Shown: positions 17,183 to 24,940 of the stretch, piece by piece
Layout: every line of letters starts with the position of its first letter
Position numbering within the stretch: position 1 is the first letter of the stretch
NCBI RefSeq assembly: GCF_003946095.1
Contig: NZ_RHOD01000011.1
Span: 1-64,000 of the forward strand
Source: Levilactobacillus lindianensis
GTDB lineage: Bacteria > Bacillota > Bacilli > Lactobacillales > Lactobacillaceae
Length of the DNA: 64,000 nt
Reading direction: 5' to 3'
Notes under the pieces: model-generated
What the model was told of the DNA's origin: nothing
The model's database searches: none
What the model saw: only the letters and a program-made list of their open reading frames with translations
Translations under genes and position numbers: made by a program

Positions 17183-18100
17183 TTAACTCTCTAACCACTG
17201 GCTAACCTGGTGGTCGATGACTGTCCGTTGTTCGGGATGTTGGACCAGATCATACCAGGTTGCCGTTGTCTGATTCCGAAACCAAGTTAGTTGGCGTTTG
17301 GCATAGTGCCGTGAGTCCTGTTTAATCTGTTCAAAGGCTTGCGACCAGGCCGCTGGTTGGTCGATCACTGGCAACAATTCACGATACCCAATCCCAGTGG
17401 CTGCCGGGAGGGTTGTTCCTCCCTGAGCAGCCAACCAGGCCACTTCATCTGTCAGACCAGCCGTCTTCATCAGATCCACTCGTTGGTTGATTCGGTCATA
17501 TAACAGGGCGCGATCGGTGTTCAGTGCCAGATAGAGTTCGTCATACTGTGCCCCGTCATCCGCTTGATGGGAGAATGGGCGCCCGGTCACCGCGATGACC
17601 TCTAAGGCCCGCACGGTGCGGCGGACATTAGCAACCGGAATCTTACTAGCCGCCAGTGGATCTTGGTCCGCCAGTCGGTGCCACAATACCTCAGGACCCT
17701 CCTTCGCCGCAATCGCACGGAACTTTTCTCGAACCACCGGATCACCGGGAGCCGAGGACCCCAAGCGCAAACCGTCAAACAATGCCTGCAGATAAAACCC
17801 GGTCCCACCGGCAATGATCGGTAGATGCCCGCGATCGTGAATTTCCGTGATTAGCCGCTGGGCAGCGGCCACGAATTGGGCCACCGTGAACTGTTCATTA
17901 ACGTCACAAACATCGATCAGGTGGTGAGTCGCCTGGGCCTGTTCTGCGGGGGTCGCTTTGGCCGTTCCAATATCCAGATGCCGATAGACCTGCATTGAGT
18001 CCCCCGAGATAATTTCACCGTTGAATTCTTGAGCCAGCGCAATCGCTAACGCTGTCTTGCCGACCGCCGTGGGGCCGACAATTGCTAAAACCTTTTCCAT
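17183..18100 (-). CDS. miaA: tRNA dimethylallyltransferase
   Basis: Transfers a dimethylallyl group to A37 of tRNAs reading UNN codons. It has 305 residues. The P-loop is VGPTAVGKTALAIALA (about 8-23); GEIISGDSMQVYRHLDIGTAK and HHLIDV follow, then IIAGGTGFYLQALFDGL and the C-terminal GIGYRE and YAKRQLTWFR motifs. The ATG at 18100 lies 4 bases after the glycerophosphodiesterase gene, so the two are co-transcribed. It ends 19 bases before the GlnR box; the arrangement miaA-glnR-glnA matches Bacillus. Confidence 0.96.
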   Translation of the reverse strand: MEKVLAIVGPTAVGKTALAIALAQEFNGEIISGDSMQVYRHLDIGTAKATPAEQAQATHHLIDVCDVNEQFTVAQFVAAAQRLITEIHDRGHLPIIAGGTGFYLQALFDGLRLGSSAPGDPVVREKFRAIAAKEGPEVLWHRLADQDPLAASKIPVANVRRTVRALEVIAVTGRPFSHQADDGAQYDELYLALNTDRALLYDRINQRVDLMKTAGLTDEVAWLAAQGGTTLPAATGIGYRELLPVIDQPAAWSQAFEQIKQDSRHYAKRQLTWFRNQTTATWYDLVQHPEQRTVIDHQVSQWLES

Positions 18101-18104
18101 GACT

Positions 18105-18845
18105 CTAGTCTCCTTGTATGTGACGTCGTAACTGGACTGCCCGCGCCGGATAGTCCGTGATAATGCCGCGAAAATGATGTCTGAAGCAATAACTCATGTC
18201 TGCTGGCCGGTTAACCGTCCAGGGCCGTAATTGGACCCGTGGCAACCAAAAGCGATGGGCTTTGACCCACCGAATATCTGGGTGCCACTCCACCACCTCA
18301 TGTCGTCTTAATAGGCGCTTAGCCCAGCGACTATTGGTCTGAAATAACTGCGCGTATTCCGCCTGTGGGTACAGGTGCCGAAGACTAACTAATGATTGTG
18401 GCCGAAAGCTTGAAAAAACGAGTTTAAATGACCGAGAGTGTTGCGCAAAATAGGTGGCCACCTGGGTCTCAATCCCCGGATATGGATACCTATTCGTTTT
18501 TAATTCGAGGTTGAGGCTTCCTGTGAAGTGTCGGCCATTCAGCAGATCCACTACTTCGTCTAACGTGGGAATGGTTGCCGGTAGCTGTCGTTGCGGATCT
18601 CCCGCGTCTAGCTGCCGCAACTGGGCTAGCGTAAGATCCTTCACTGCCCCGGTACCGTTCGTGGTTCGATCAACTGTCTCATCGTGAATGATGACCAGTT
18701 GGCCGTCTCGCGACAACTGAACGTCCGTCTCAATACCATCAGCACCGGCAGTTAAGGCGGCCTTAAAGGCCATCAAGGTGTTCTCCGGTAAGGTACCGGC
18801 ACTCCCCCGATGTGCGAAGATCTGTGTCCACTGGAATTGTCCCAT
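18105..18845 (-). CDS. Glycerophosphodiester phosphodiesterase family protein
   Basis: Hydrolyses glycerophosphodiesters to glycerol-3-phosphate and an alcohol. It has about 246 residues. FAHRGSAGTLPENTLMAF carries the catalytic His-Arg and the metal-binding Glu-Asn; GADGIETDVQLSRDGQLVIIHDETVDRTTNG carries the Glu-x-Asp pair and the second His (motif positions about 35-65). There is no signal peptide, so this is the cytosolic UgpQ-like type. ATG 18845 is favoured over ATG 18860 because a GGGGGG tract lies 7-8 bases before it. It is co-transcribed with miaA. Confidence 0.92.
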   Translation of the reverse strand: MGQFQWTQIFAHRGSAGTLPENTLMAFKAALTAGADGIETDVQLSRDGQLVIIHDETVDRTTNGTGAVKDLTLAQLRQLDAGDPQRQLPATIPTLDEVVDLLNGRHFTGSLNLELKTNRYPYPGIETQVATYFAQHSRSFKLVFSSFRPQSLVSLRHLYPQAEYAQLFQTNSRWAKRLLRRHEVVEWHPDIRWVKAHRFWLPRVQLRPWTVNRPADMSYCFRHHFRGIITDYPARAVQLRRHIQGD

Positions 18846-19008
18846 CTCGTCGCCCCCCATTTTCTTTCCACTAGCAAGGTTACCACAAAATCTCGGTCAA
18901 TTTGCGAAACTTTTACGCCGCGACTTCCGCTAATCGCTAGCATTTTCGCCGGATAAACGGCATAATGGAAGCGGATAACTTAAATTCTATGATGATGGGA
19001 GTCGAGTT

Positions 19009-19188
19009 ATGATGAAGCATTTTACCAAGGGATTTATCTTTGGCGTTGTGGCAACTGCTAGTGCCGTTGCCGGTGCCGTCTTCTCTTTCAAGAAGACCGT
19101 TGTTGAACCAATTGAGGACCAAGAATCTCGGTTTGAAGAAAACCGGAAACGCGCTAACCGGAAGAGCCACTCAGCTCACCACGGTTAA
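19009..19188 (+). CDS. DUF3042 family small membrane-associated protein
   Basis: A 59-residue protein beginning MMKHFTKGFIFGVVATASAV, with one hydrophobic helix (about residues 8-26), then FSFKKTVVEPIED and a basic tail. This is the pattern of DUF3042, found in lactobacilli and streptococci, with no known function. GGGAG lies 7 bases before the first ATG; the second ATG at 19012 is also possible. It is transcribed alone on the plus strand and ends at a terminator shared with the convergent rhodanese-like gene. Confidence 0.88.
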   Translation: MMKHFTKGFIFGVVATASAVAGAVFSFKKTVVEPIEDQESRFEENRKRANRKSHSAHHG

Positions 19189-19198
19189 TCAGTCGCAA

Positions 19199-19242
19199 TT
19201 AAAAATGGACGTCTGGCTAATTACCGGGACGTCCATTTTTGT
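19199..19242. terminator. Bidirectional terminator between DUF3042 gene and rhodanese-like gene
   Basis: AAAAATGGACGTC at 19201-19213 pairs perfectly with GACGTCCATTTTT at 19228-19240. A T-run follows on the plus strand and also, through the A-run, on the minus strand, so it can end transcripts from both sides. Confidence 0.9.
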
Positions 19243-19245
19243 TGT

Positions 19246-19668
19246 TTAATACTTTGACTTCTTGGTCTTACCTTGCCAACGCGCATAGCCCGATTTCAAG
19301 ATATAGATTTCTTTGTAGTCGTCCTTGCCGAGGATCAAAGCGGCCCGCGTACTCAGCGCCTTACTTTGGTCATACAAGTAAATGGGGAGGTCATCCCGCA
19401 GTTGCTTGTAGTAAGCCTTAAACGTTGAATAAGGGATGTTCCGTGCGCCTAAAATGTGGCCCGCATCAAATTCCTTCTTTTCACGCAGATCCACAACCTG
19501 AGCCTTACGCATCCCCGCCTGGAAAGTCGGTTCATCGATGACCTTAGCCACCCGATTACGCCGAATGACCGTTGACCATTGCCAACCGCCCCAGACCGCG
19601 ATGAGAACGATAAGGATGATCAAGTAGACCGTCCATACTGAAATTGTACCTGTTGCTCCAATAACCAA
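19246..19668 (-). CDS. Membrane-anchored rhodanese-like protein without catalytic Cys
   Basis: A 140-residue protein with an N-terminal membrane helix (about residues 11-30, VWTVYLIILIVLIAVWGGW) and a rhodanese fold (AQVVDLREKKEFDAGHILGARNIPYSTF at about 56-83). The active-site loop, normally C-x-x-G-x-R, reads YDQSKALSTRA, and no cysteine is present in the protein, so sulfurtransferase activity is unlikely. It is the last gene of the fthC-rhomboid-yqgQ-glcK operon (46 bases after glcK). The start is a TTG at 19668 with AAGGG about 10 bases upstream. A binding or scaffold role is inferred. Confidence 0.88.
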   Translation of the reverse strand: MVIGATGTISVWTVYLIILIVLIAVWGGWQWSTVIRRNRVAKVIDEPTFQAGMRKAQVVDLREKKEFDAGHILGARNIPYSTFKAYYKQLRDDLPIYLYDQSKALSTRAALILGKDDYKEIYILKSGYARWQGKTKKSKY

Positions 19669-19713
19669 AACTAATTCGCCCTTCCTAATTCCATAGACTC
19701 GTTAAGTCTTTTA

Positions 19714-20685
19714 TTAATTTGTTTTTTGAAAACGCAGTGCTAACGATGCGGCACCGATGATCCCAGCGTCGTTACCCAATTGTGCCAACCGCAACTTAGT
19801 TGAATCTCGAACGGATGGGAAGGCATTTTCTTGGAAGTAACGGGTCGTTGGTTGTAACAAGGTGTTCCCAGCGTTTGACACGCCCCCGCCAATGATGATA
19901 TTGGCAGGATTCAGAATATTGGCCACGTTGGCCAAAGCCAAGCCCAGATAGAAGGTTACCCGGTCAACCACTTGGTTAGCCAGAATATCGCCATTATCTG
20001 CCAGGTAGAAGACCATCTTAGACGTCACACTCTCTTGGTTGTCTTCCATTTCCTTCAAACGTGACGTCCCCATGAAGTCCTTGGCCATGTCGGCAGCGAC
20101 GTGGACCACACCCGTTGCGGATGCATACTGTTCAAGACAACCACGCTTCCCACAGGTACACAGGTAGCCATTAGGTTGAACGGTCACGTGGCCAAGTTCA
20201 CCAGCGCCACCATTTACCCCATGAAGGAGGTGTCCACCGGCAATGACCCCGCCACCAACACCAGTACCTAAGGTTACAAAGACAACATCATCGTCCTTTT
20301 CCCCGGCACCTTTCCAGTATTCACCCAATGAAGCCACGTTGGCATCATTGTCCAGAATGAACTGTAATCCGACACCGGCCTGGATCTGGTCACGAACACG
20401 TTGCCGCTTCGTCCAGTTCAGATTGAAGGCGCCAATAACCGTTCCGTTTTCAATATCAACGGAACCCGGCGTCCCCATCCCGATACCAAGAAAATCGTTC
20501 TTACTGAATTCTGAATTGCTGATATGTTGATTGATGGACGTCACAATGTTTGGCACAATGTGGCTGCCTTCATCGGAGATATCCGTAGGAATACTCCACT
20601 TTGCAAGGACTTCGCCCGCAACGGACAAGAAGGCCATCTTGGTGGTTGTCCCACCCAAGTCAATTCCGATTAAATTACGTGCCAT
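19714..20685 (-). CDS. glcK: ROK-family glucokinase
   Basis: Phosphorylates glucose to glucose-6-phosphate with ATP. It has 323 residues: the phosphate loop IGIDLGGTTTKMAFL at 6-20, the sugar-binding NDANVASLGEYW around 104-115, and the zinc-binding motif CTCGKRGCLEQYAS around 170-183 typical of ROK kinases. ATG 20685 is chosen since GGAGGG lies 10 bases upstream; the frame extends further back but overlaps yqgQ. It follows yqgQ by 4 bases, as in Bacillus. Confidence 0.96.
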   Translation of the reverse strand: MARNLIGIDLGGTTTKMAFLSVAGEVLAKWSIPTDISDEGSHIVPNIVTSINQHISNSEFSKNDFLGIGMGTPGSVDIENGTVIGAFNLNWTKRQRVRDQIQAGVGLQFILDNDANVASLGEYWKGAGEKDDDVVFVTLGTGVGGGVIAGGHLLHGVNGGAGELGHVTVQPNGYLCTCGKRGCLEQYASATGVVHVAADMAKDFMGTSRLKEMEDNQESVTSKMVFYLADNGDILANQVVDRVTFYLGLALANVANILNPANIIIGGGVSNAGNTLLQPTTRYFQENAFPSVRDSTKLRLAQLGNDAGIIGAASLALRFQKTN

Positions 20686-20689
20686 AACT

Positions 20690-20920
20690 CTAAATCCCTC
20701 CAATGGATTGGTGTCGATCTCTTGCTTTTTCTTCTTCAATACGGTGTTCGCGACGCAAAACGAGTTTGGCGGCGATGAAGGTCTCAGTGTCGACAACCCC
20801 TGCCTTTCGCAGGTTGTTGAGCTCCAAGGTCATCACCTCGATGTCCCACATCCGCTTGCCTACGTACACGTAAATATCAAATTTTTTAAGTAGCTGCTGA
20901 ACATCATATAACGTTTTCAT
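20690..20920 (-). CDS. yqgQ: YqgQ family protein (DUF910)
   Basis: A 76-residue three-helix protein of the DUF910/YqgQ family (KTLYDVQQLLKKFDIYVYVG, then DIEVMTLELNNLRKAGVV). Its structure is known for Bacillus but its function is not; the tight, conserved linkage to glcK suggests a nucleic-acid or glucokinase-linked role, which is unproven. ATG 20920 has GGAGG 10 bases upstream; the stop lies 4 bases before glcK. Confidence 0.9.
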   Translation of the reverse strand: MKTLYDVQQLLKKFDIYVYVGKRMWDIEVMTLELNNLRKAGVVDTETFIAAKLVLRREHRIEEEKARDRHQSIGGI

Positions 20921-20963
20921 TGTCCCACAACCTCCATGAAATTGCACGAGCCATTTTGGCCAT

Positions 20964-21647
20964 TTAGCGGCTTAGCCCGTTCATATACAACCAGACCAAT
21001 CCACCAATTAGGACTACGGTCGCTACAACTCGTTTAACTGTACTTACTCGACCAATTCTTGGAACACCCAATGTATACGCTGTCAAGAATCCGGCAACCA
21101 AACCACCAATATGCCCAGCAAGATCGATCCCTGGGGCAAAGAGGTCAAACAAAATGTTCATGACAACAAACGCCAGGAAAGTCTGGGATAGCTGCCGAAT
21201 CCCAGGATTCTGCCAGAAGGACTCTCCCAACATCAGAAAGGCCCCAAACAAGCCGAAGATAGCGGTACTAGCCCCAGCTGACAGACTGTCAGAGAAGCAA
21301 AAGCTCGCAATGTTCCCGCCAATTCCAGATATCAGAAAAAGTCCCAGGAACCGCGCGTGGCCAAAGGCCGCTTCGATTTGAATCCCCACAAAGTATAACG
21401 TAATCATGTTCATGAGGATATGGGTAAATCCAATATGCAGGAATATTGGTGTGATTAACCGCCACCACTGACCCTGTTGAATAAGCACGTTCACCTTGGC
21501 CCCGTAAGTAATCAGAACGTTAACGTTGGTGCTTCCCCCGCTAACCGTCATGGCGAGATAAACCACGACCATGATCGCGACTAACCCGACAGTCATATAG
21601 GGCTGGTTATCCAAACGATTCAATCGATATTTGAATTTTTGTGCCAC
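20964..21647 (-). CDS. Rhomboid intramembrane serine protease
   Basis: Cleaves transmembrane substrates within the bilayer (GluP/YqgP-type in Bacillus). It has 227 residues with about six or seven membrane helices. The catalytic Ser is in GASTAIFGLFGA (about 126-137; Thr replaces the usual Gly after Ser), the His in DLAGHIGGLVAGF (about 177-189), and HILMNM carries the His-Asn pair of helix 2. The start is GTG 21647 with GGGAG 7 bases upstream. It lacks the extra cytoplasmic domain of Bacillus YqgP. It lies in the conserved fthC-rhomboid-yqgQ-glcK operon. Confidence 0.94.
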   Translation of the reverse strand: MAQKFKYRLNRLDNQPYMTVGLVAIMVVVYLAMTVSGGSTNVNVLITYGAKVNVLIQQGQWWRLITPIFLHIGFTHILMNMITLYFVGIQIEAAFGHARFLGLFLISGIGGNIASFCFSDSLSAGASTAIFGLFGAFLMLGESFWQNPGIRQLSQTFLAFVVMNILFDLFAPGIDLAGHIGGLVAGFLTAYTLGVPRIGRVSTVKRVVATVVLIGGLVWLYMNGLSR

Positions 21648-21662
21648 CTTGCCGCTCCCTTT

Positions 21663-22214
21663 CTACTTGGTTGGTGCGACGAGCACCCGATCGAGAATGA
21701 CGTCGAAGGGGTCAACTTGCCAATTTGGTACGCTCACCTGCTGCACAGGAAACGCTAACGCCACCTTGGTTCCCGTAGTCCGTTGTAGGTAACGGTCGTA
21801 ATAACCACCACCAAACCCAATCCGTTCTCCGCTTCGCGCGTAGAGCAAACCGGGTACCACAATCAGGTCAAAGGCGGCCGGTGAGATAATCTGCCCATCC
21901 GCCGGCTCCATCAGGCCAAACGCCGTCTTAGCCAGGTGTGTATCGTTAGTCAGCGTATGAAATGCCATCTGTCGTGCCGGCAACGTTTGGGGCACGGCCA
22001 CCGTCTTACCGGTCCGCTGAGCAGCGGCGATGATCGGGGCCGTAGGCAGCTCTAAATCGGTGCTGATGGTCGTTGCAATGGTTGTCGCTTGCTGCCACTC
22101 GGTCAATGCAAACAATTGCTCATAGAGGCTCTGAGCACCCGCCTCGCGTTCTGCTGGTGTCAATTGCTTTAAAGCCCGAATCGTCTGCTGGCGCAGATCT
22201 GCTTTACTTACCAT
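21663..22214 (-). CDS. 5-formyltetrahydrofolate cyclo-ligase
   Basis: Converts 5-formyl-THF to 5,10-methenyl-THF with ATP. It has 183 residues. An N-terminal KADLRQQ helix precedes the C-terminal phosphate loop and binding signature VVPGLLYARSGERIGFGGGYYDRYL (about 136-160, quoted in part: RIGFGGGYYDRYL). The ATG at 22214 has AAGGGGG 9 bases upstream. It is the first gene of the glcK operon and lies just past the rpmG terminator. Confidence 0.93.
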   Translation of the reverse strand: MVSKADLRQQTIRALKQLTPAEREAGAQSLYEQLFALTEWQQATTIATTISTDLELPTAPIIAAAQRTGKTVAVPQTLPARQMAFHTLTNDTHLAKTAFGLMEPADGQIISPAAFDLIVVPGLLYARSGERIGFGGGYYDRYLQRTTGTKVALAFPVQQVSVPNWQVDPFDVILDRVLVAPTK

Positions 22215-22245
22215 GATAGTTGACCCCCTTTAAGAAAATTTCAAT

Positions 22246-22277
22246 AAAAAAAGGTGCGGGCTCCCGCCCGTACCCTT
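22246..22277 (-). terminator. Terminator after rpmG
   Basis: AAGGTGCGGG ending at 22260 pairs with CCCGTACCCTT ending at 22277 around a CTCCCG loop region; the minus strand continues with TTTTTTTATT. Confidence 0.85.
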
Positions 22278-22425
22278 ACTTAGTTTCGCGATGCAAAGTT
22301 ACTTTCCGGTCACGTGGGCAGTACTTCTTAAATTCAACCCGGTCCGGATTATTACGCCGGTTCTTGCTGGATAAGTAGTTGCGTTCGTGACATTCAGTAC
22401 ATTCTAAAGTGATGTGTACACGCAT
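22276..22425 (-). CDS. rpmG: 50S ribosomal protein L33
   Basis: Ribosomal protein of 49 residues ([20 protein letters not shown]...HRETK). Zinc-ribbon L33 carries two CxxC pairs; here the first (CTEC) is intact but the second reads CPRD, so one ligand is missing. ATG 22425 has GGAGG 9 bases upstream. The gene stands alone between an unusual palindromic promoter region and a strong terminator. Confidence 0.95.
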   Translation of the reverse strand: MRVHITLECTECHERNYLSSKNRRNNPDRVEFKKYCPRDRKVTLHRETK

Positions 22426-22489
22426 TGTGGGTAACCTCCCAACTTTTTCAGAATTACAGGCTAGAGCCTTAACTTGTAATATATTACCA

Positions 22490-22503
22490 TTATCCCGGGA
22501 TAA
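22490..22503. promoter_or_regulatory. 14-bp palindrome in the rpmG promoter region
   Basis: A perfect palindrome TTATCCCGGGATAA lies about 65 bases before rpmG, between a TTGACT box (22509-22514) and an extended TGGTAATAT box (about 22481-22489) on the minus strand. It is placed like an operator; no regulator is identified. Confidence 0.5.
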
Positions 22504-22662
22504 TTACCAGTCAAAATTCCAAATATGTTAAGGGGAAATACTTAACAGCTGAATTATCGGGTCCTGAGCGGCTTTCCTTATCCCTTGCAGTAAGGAACAT
22601 GACGCCAATGACCCTTTTCCTTCAACATTTCCGCCCAGTCCATAATTTTAACGCGTTAGACT

Positions 22663-22700
22663 AAAAAAGGATGCTGACCGCATGACTGGTCAGCATCCTT
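22663..22700 (-). terminator. Terminator after class B PBP gene
   Basis: AAGGATGCTGACC ending at 22679 pairs with GGTCAGCATCCTT at 22688-22700; the minus strand continues with TTTTTT. Confidence 0.9.
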
Positions 22701-22708
22701 CTAAAATC

Positions 22709-24775
22709 CTATTGATCAATCGTTGAAGTCGATTGCACGGACTTCCAGTAAGCCGCGTAAATCTTCTTCGCCAACTGCATATTGTTACTTTCGGCGTTAA
22801 CCCCCAGGTTCGGCATGGCCAAGGCCACCACTACCTGTGGATGCGTCGATGGTGCGTAAGACGCCAGACTCAAGGTAACCGTTTCGCTACCCTTGTAGAA
22901 GGTTTGTGCCGTCCCCGTCTTAGCGGAAATCTTTGGCGTAATGGATGACATCGCGCCACCGGTCTTATAAGTATTGCTCCCATGAACCACGTCATAGAGC
23001 CCTTCCTTAACCAACCGCTTCTCGGCTGCCGTCATATCAATCGTGTTCAAGACCTTAGGTTCTACCGTCGACTTGACGGCACCCAACGTGCCATCGGACT
23101 TGGTTCCCCGAATGGCATGAACCACGTGGGGAGCGATTCGCGTTCCCCCATTGGCAATTGTTGACATGTACTGAGCAACTTGAAGCACCGTGTACGCGTC
23201 GTAGTTCCCGAAGGACAAGTCCAGGGCATTCCCAATGTGGGCAAAACTGCTAGACCCTTCCAAACCAGAACTTTCGCCAGGTAGATCGATCCCCGTTTTG
23301 ACCCCGAGACCGAATTGCTTAAAGTAGCCTCGTTCGATATCAAAAGCCTTGGTGCTCATGGTCAGAGCGGCACCGGATGAGTAATTAAAACCGGCTTCCT
23401 TCATGGCCAATTGCATCATATAGGAGTTAGATGATACTTCCAAAGCACCGGCTGCGTTAACCGCGATGTTCGAACCCCCACCATGGTTAAACCAGGAAGA
23501 CTTCTTTACCCCACCGATGTTGATCGGCATATCGGTTAAGGTACTGTTGGTGGGGGTAATGACACCTTTCATCAAGGCACCAGAAACCATGGCCCCCTTG
23601 ACGACAGACCCCATCACAATATCGCTATTGATGGTTCCCAAGGCATTGTTAGTGATCTTACCCGTGGATGGATTCCGGTCGACCCCGGCCATCCCAATCA
23701 CGCCCCCAGTATTCGGGTTCATGACGACGGCGTAGGTCCCGGTCGAATAACCACCGGCACCTTGTTCGGCCGATTTCACGAGCGACTGCAACTGACTCTG
23801 GAACTTCGAGTTGATGGTGAGCTGGAGGTTGTCCCCCTTCTGGCCCCCATACTTCTGAACTTCCTTCGTCACGGTATTGTTACCGGCAACCTCGACCTGC
23901 TTTTCAGCCTTGGTTCCCCGCAAGACGGACTCATATTCCTTTTCCAGATACGATTGTCCGACACTGTCGTTTCGTGAATAGCCTTGTGCTAAGAGCTCAT
24001 TGATCCGGTCACTTGGTAACCCGGTCTTTTCCGATGAAACCGTCCCGATGATGGAATTCATCGACGTGCCATTAGGATAATCACGTGACCAGCTCGTGCC
24101 AACCTTCACGCCTGGCATCTCGGATAAGTGTTCCCCAATCTCGGCGATTTCTCGATTGGAAACACCAGAGTCCTTGATGTACGTGGTTGACAAGGCATAG
24201 GCCCCACTCATCTTCGCAAAAATTGTCGCCGCATTCTGTTGCGACTTCGTCAATTTAAAGGATGAGTCATTTTCGAGGTAGCTATGGGCCTTATCATAGA
24301 GCTGTGTGACGGTCATCCCCTTGGTCCCGGATAATTTACCCTCCACGGCCTTAAGGTTCTTGGAATCCGTCAAGTAGTAATCGATCGCCTGGCGTGGCGT
24401 CAAACTACTCGTCGAAACCGTTAAGTAATCACCTAATGTATTGGCAATCTGATACATGTTGGTCGATAAAACATTGACCCCTTTAGTGTAGGAGATCGCT
24501 TGGTGCGCTTTGTTTCCCACTAAGACTTTCCCGGTGGAATCGTAAACCATTCCCCGTTGAACGTTAGTGGTTTCAATCGTGGTGTCGGTTGAGTTCACCT
24601 CAGCCTTGAATTTTGCCCCATAGAAGACTTGCAGATACGCTAACTGACCAATCAGCGCCGCAAATAATAGGGCAACAATGATGAAAAGAAAGTTTAACCG
24701 AAACGGGATCTCCGACTTTTTAGGGCCGCCAGATCGCTGACTTCGGTTACTTACTCGATTATAGAAATTCTTCAC
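22709..24775 (-). CDS. Class B penicillin-binding protein (PBP2 family)
   Basis: Transpeptidase that cross-links peptidoglycan. The 688 residues have a short cytoplasmic part, one membrane helix (about 27-50), a dimerisation and linker region, and the transpeptidase domain with catalytic S390-V-V-K393 (GSVVKG), the SSN motif in EVSSNSYMM and KTGTAQTF near the C-terminus. The N-terminal RGMVYDSTGKVL segment is usual for class B enzymes. It resembles the PbpA/PbpH (elongation) type rather than FtsI, which is usually in the dcw cluster, but the paralogue is not certain. It is divergent from yfhO and ends at its own terminator. Confidence 0.94.
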   Translation of the reverse strand: MKNFYNRVSNRSQRSGGPKKSEIPFRLNFLFIIVALLFAALIGQLAYLQVFYGAKFKAEVNSTDTTIETTNVQRGMVYDSTGKVLVGNKAHQAISYTKGVNVLSTNMYQIANTLGDYLTVSTSSLTPRQAIDYYLTDSKNLKAVEGKLSGTKGMTVTQLYDKAHSYLENDSSFKLTKSQQNAATIFAKMSGAYALSTTYIKDSGVSNREIAEIGEHLSEMPGVKVGTSWSRDYPNGTSMNSIIGTVSSEKTGLPSDRINELLAQGYSRNDSVGQSYLEKEYESVLRGTKAEKQVEVAGNNTVTKEVQKYGGQKGDNLQLTINSKFQSQLQSLVKSAEQGAGGYSTGTYAVVMNPNTGGVIGMAGVDRNPSTGKITNNALGTINSDIVMGSVVKGAMVSGALMKGVITPTNSTLTDMPINIGGVKKSSWFNHGGGSNIAVNAAGALEVSSNSYMMQLAMKEAGFNYSSGAALTMSTKAFDIERGYFKQFGLGVKTGIDLPGESSGLEGSSSFAHIGNALDLSFGNYDAYTVLQVAQYMSTIANGGTRIAPHVVHAIRGTKSDGTLGAVKSTVEPKVLNTIDMTAAEKRLVKEGLYDVVHGSNTYKTGGAMSSITPKISAKTGTAQTFYKGSETVTLSLASYAPSTHPQVVVALAMPNLGVNAESNNMQLAKKIYAAYWKSVQSTSTIDQ

Positions 24776-24940
24776 AACAGTTCTGCTCCTTATTGTACAG
24801 CTACTATTTTACCAAACTTCACCGCGTGCCACTATCCCGCTACCGAAATTTAATGTTTCTATGCTATTCTAGAGACCATAATCAAAAATGTACAGGATCA
24901 CGTGCAACTTTTATAATTTCTAAAGATTGAGGTGGCTTTT

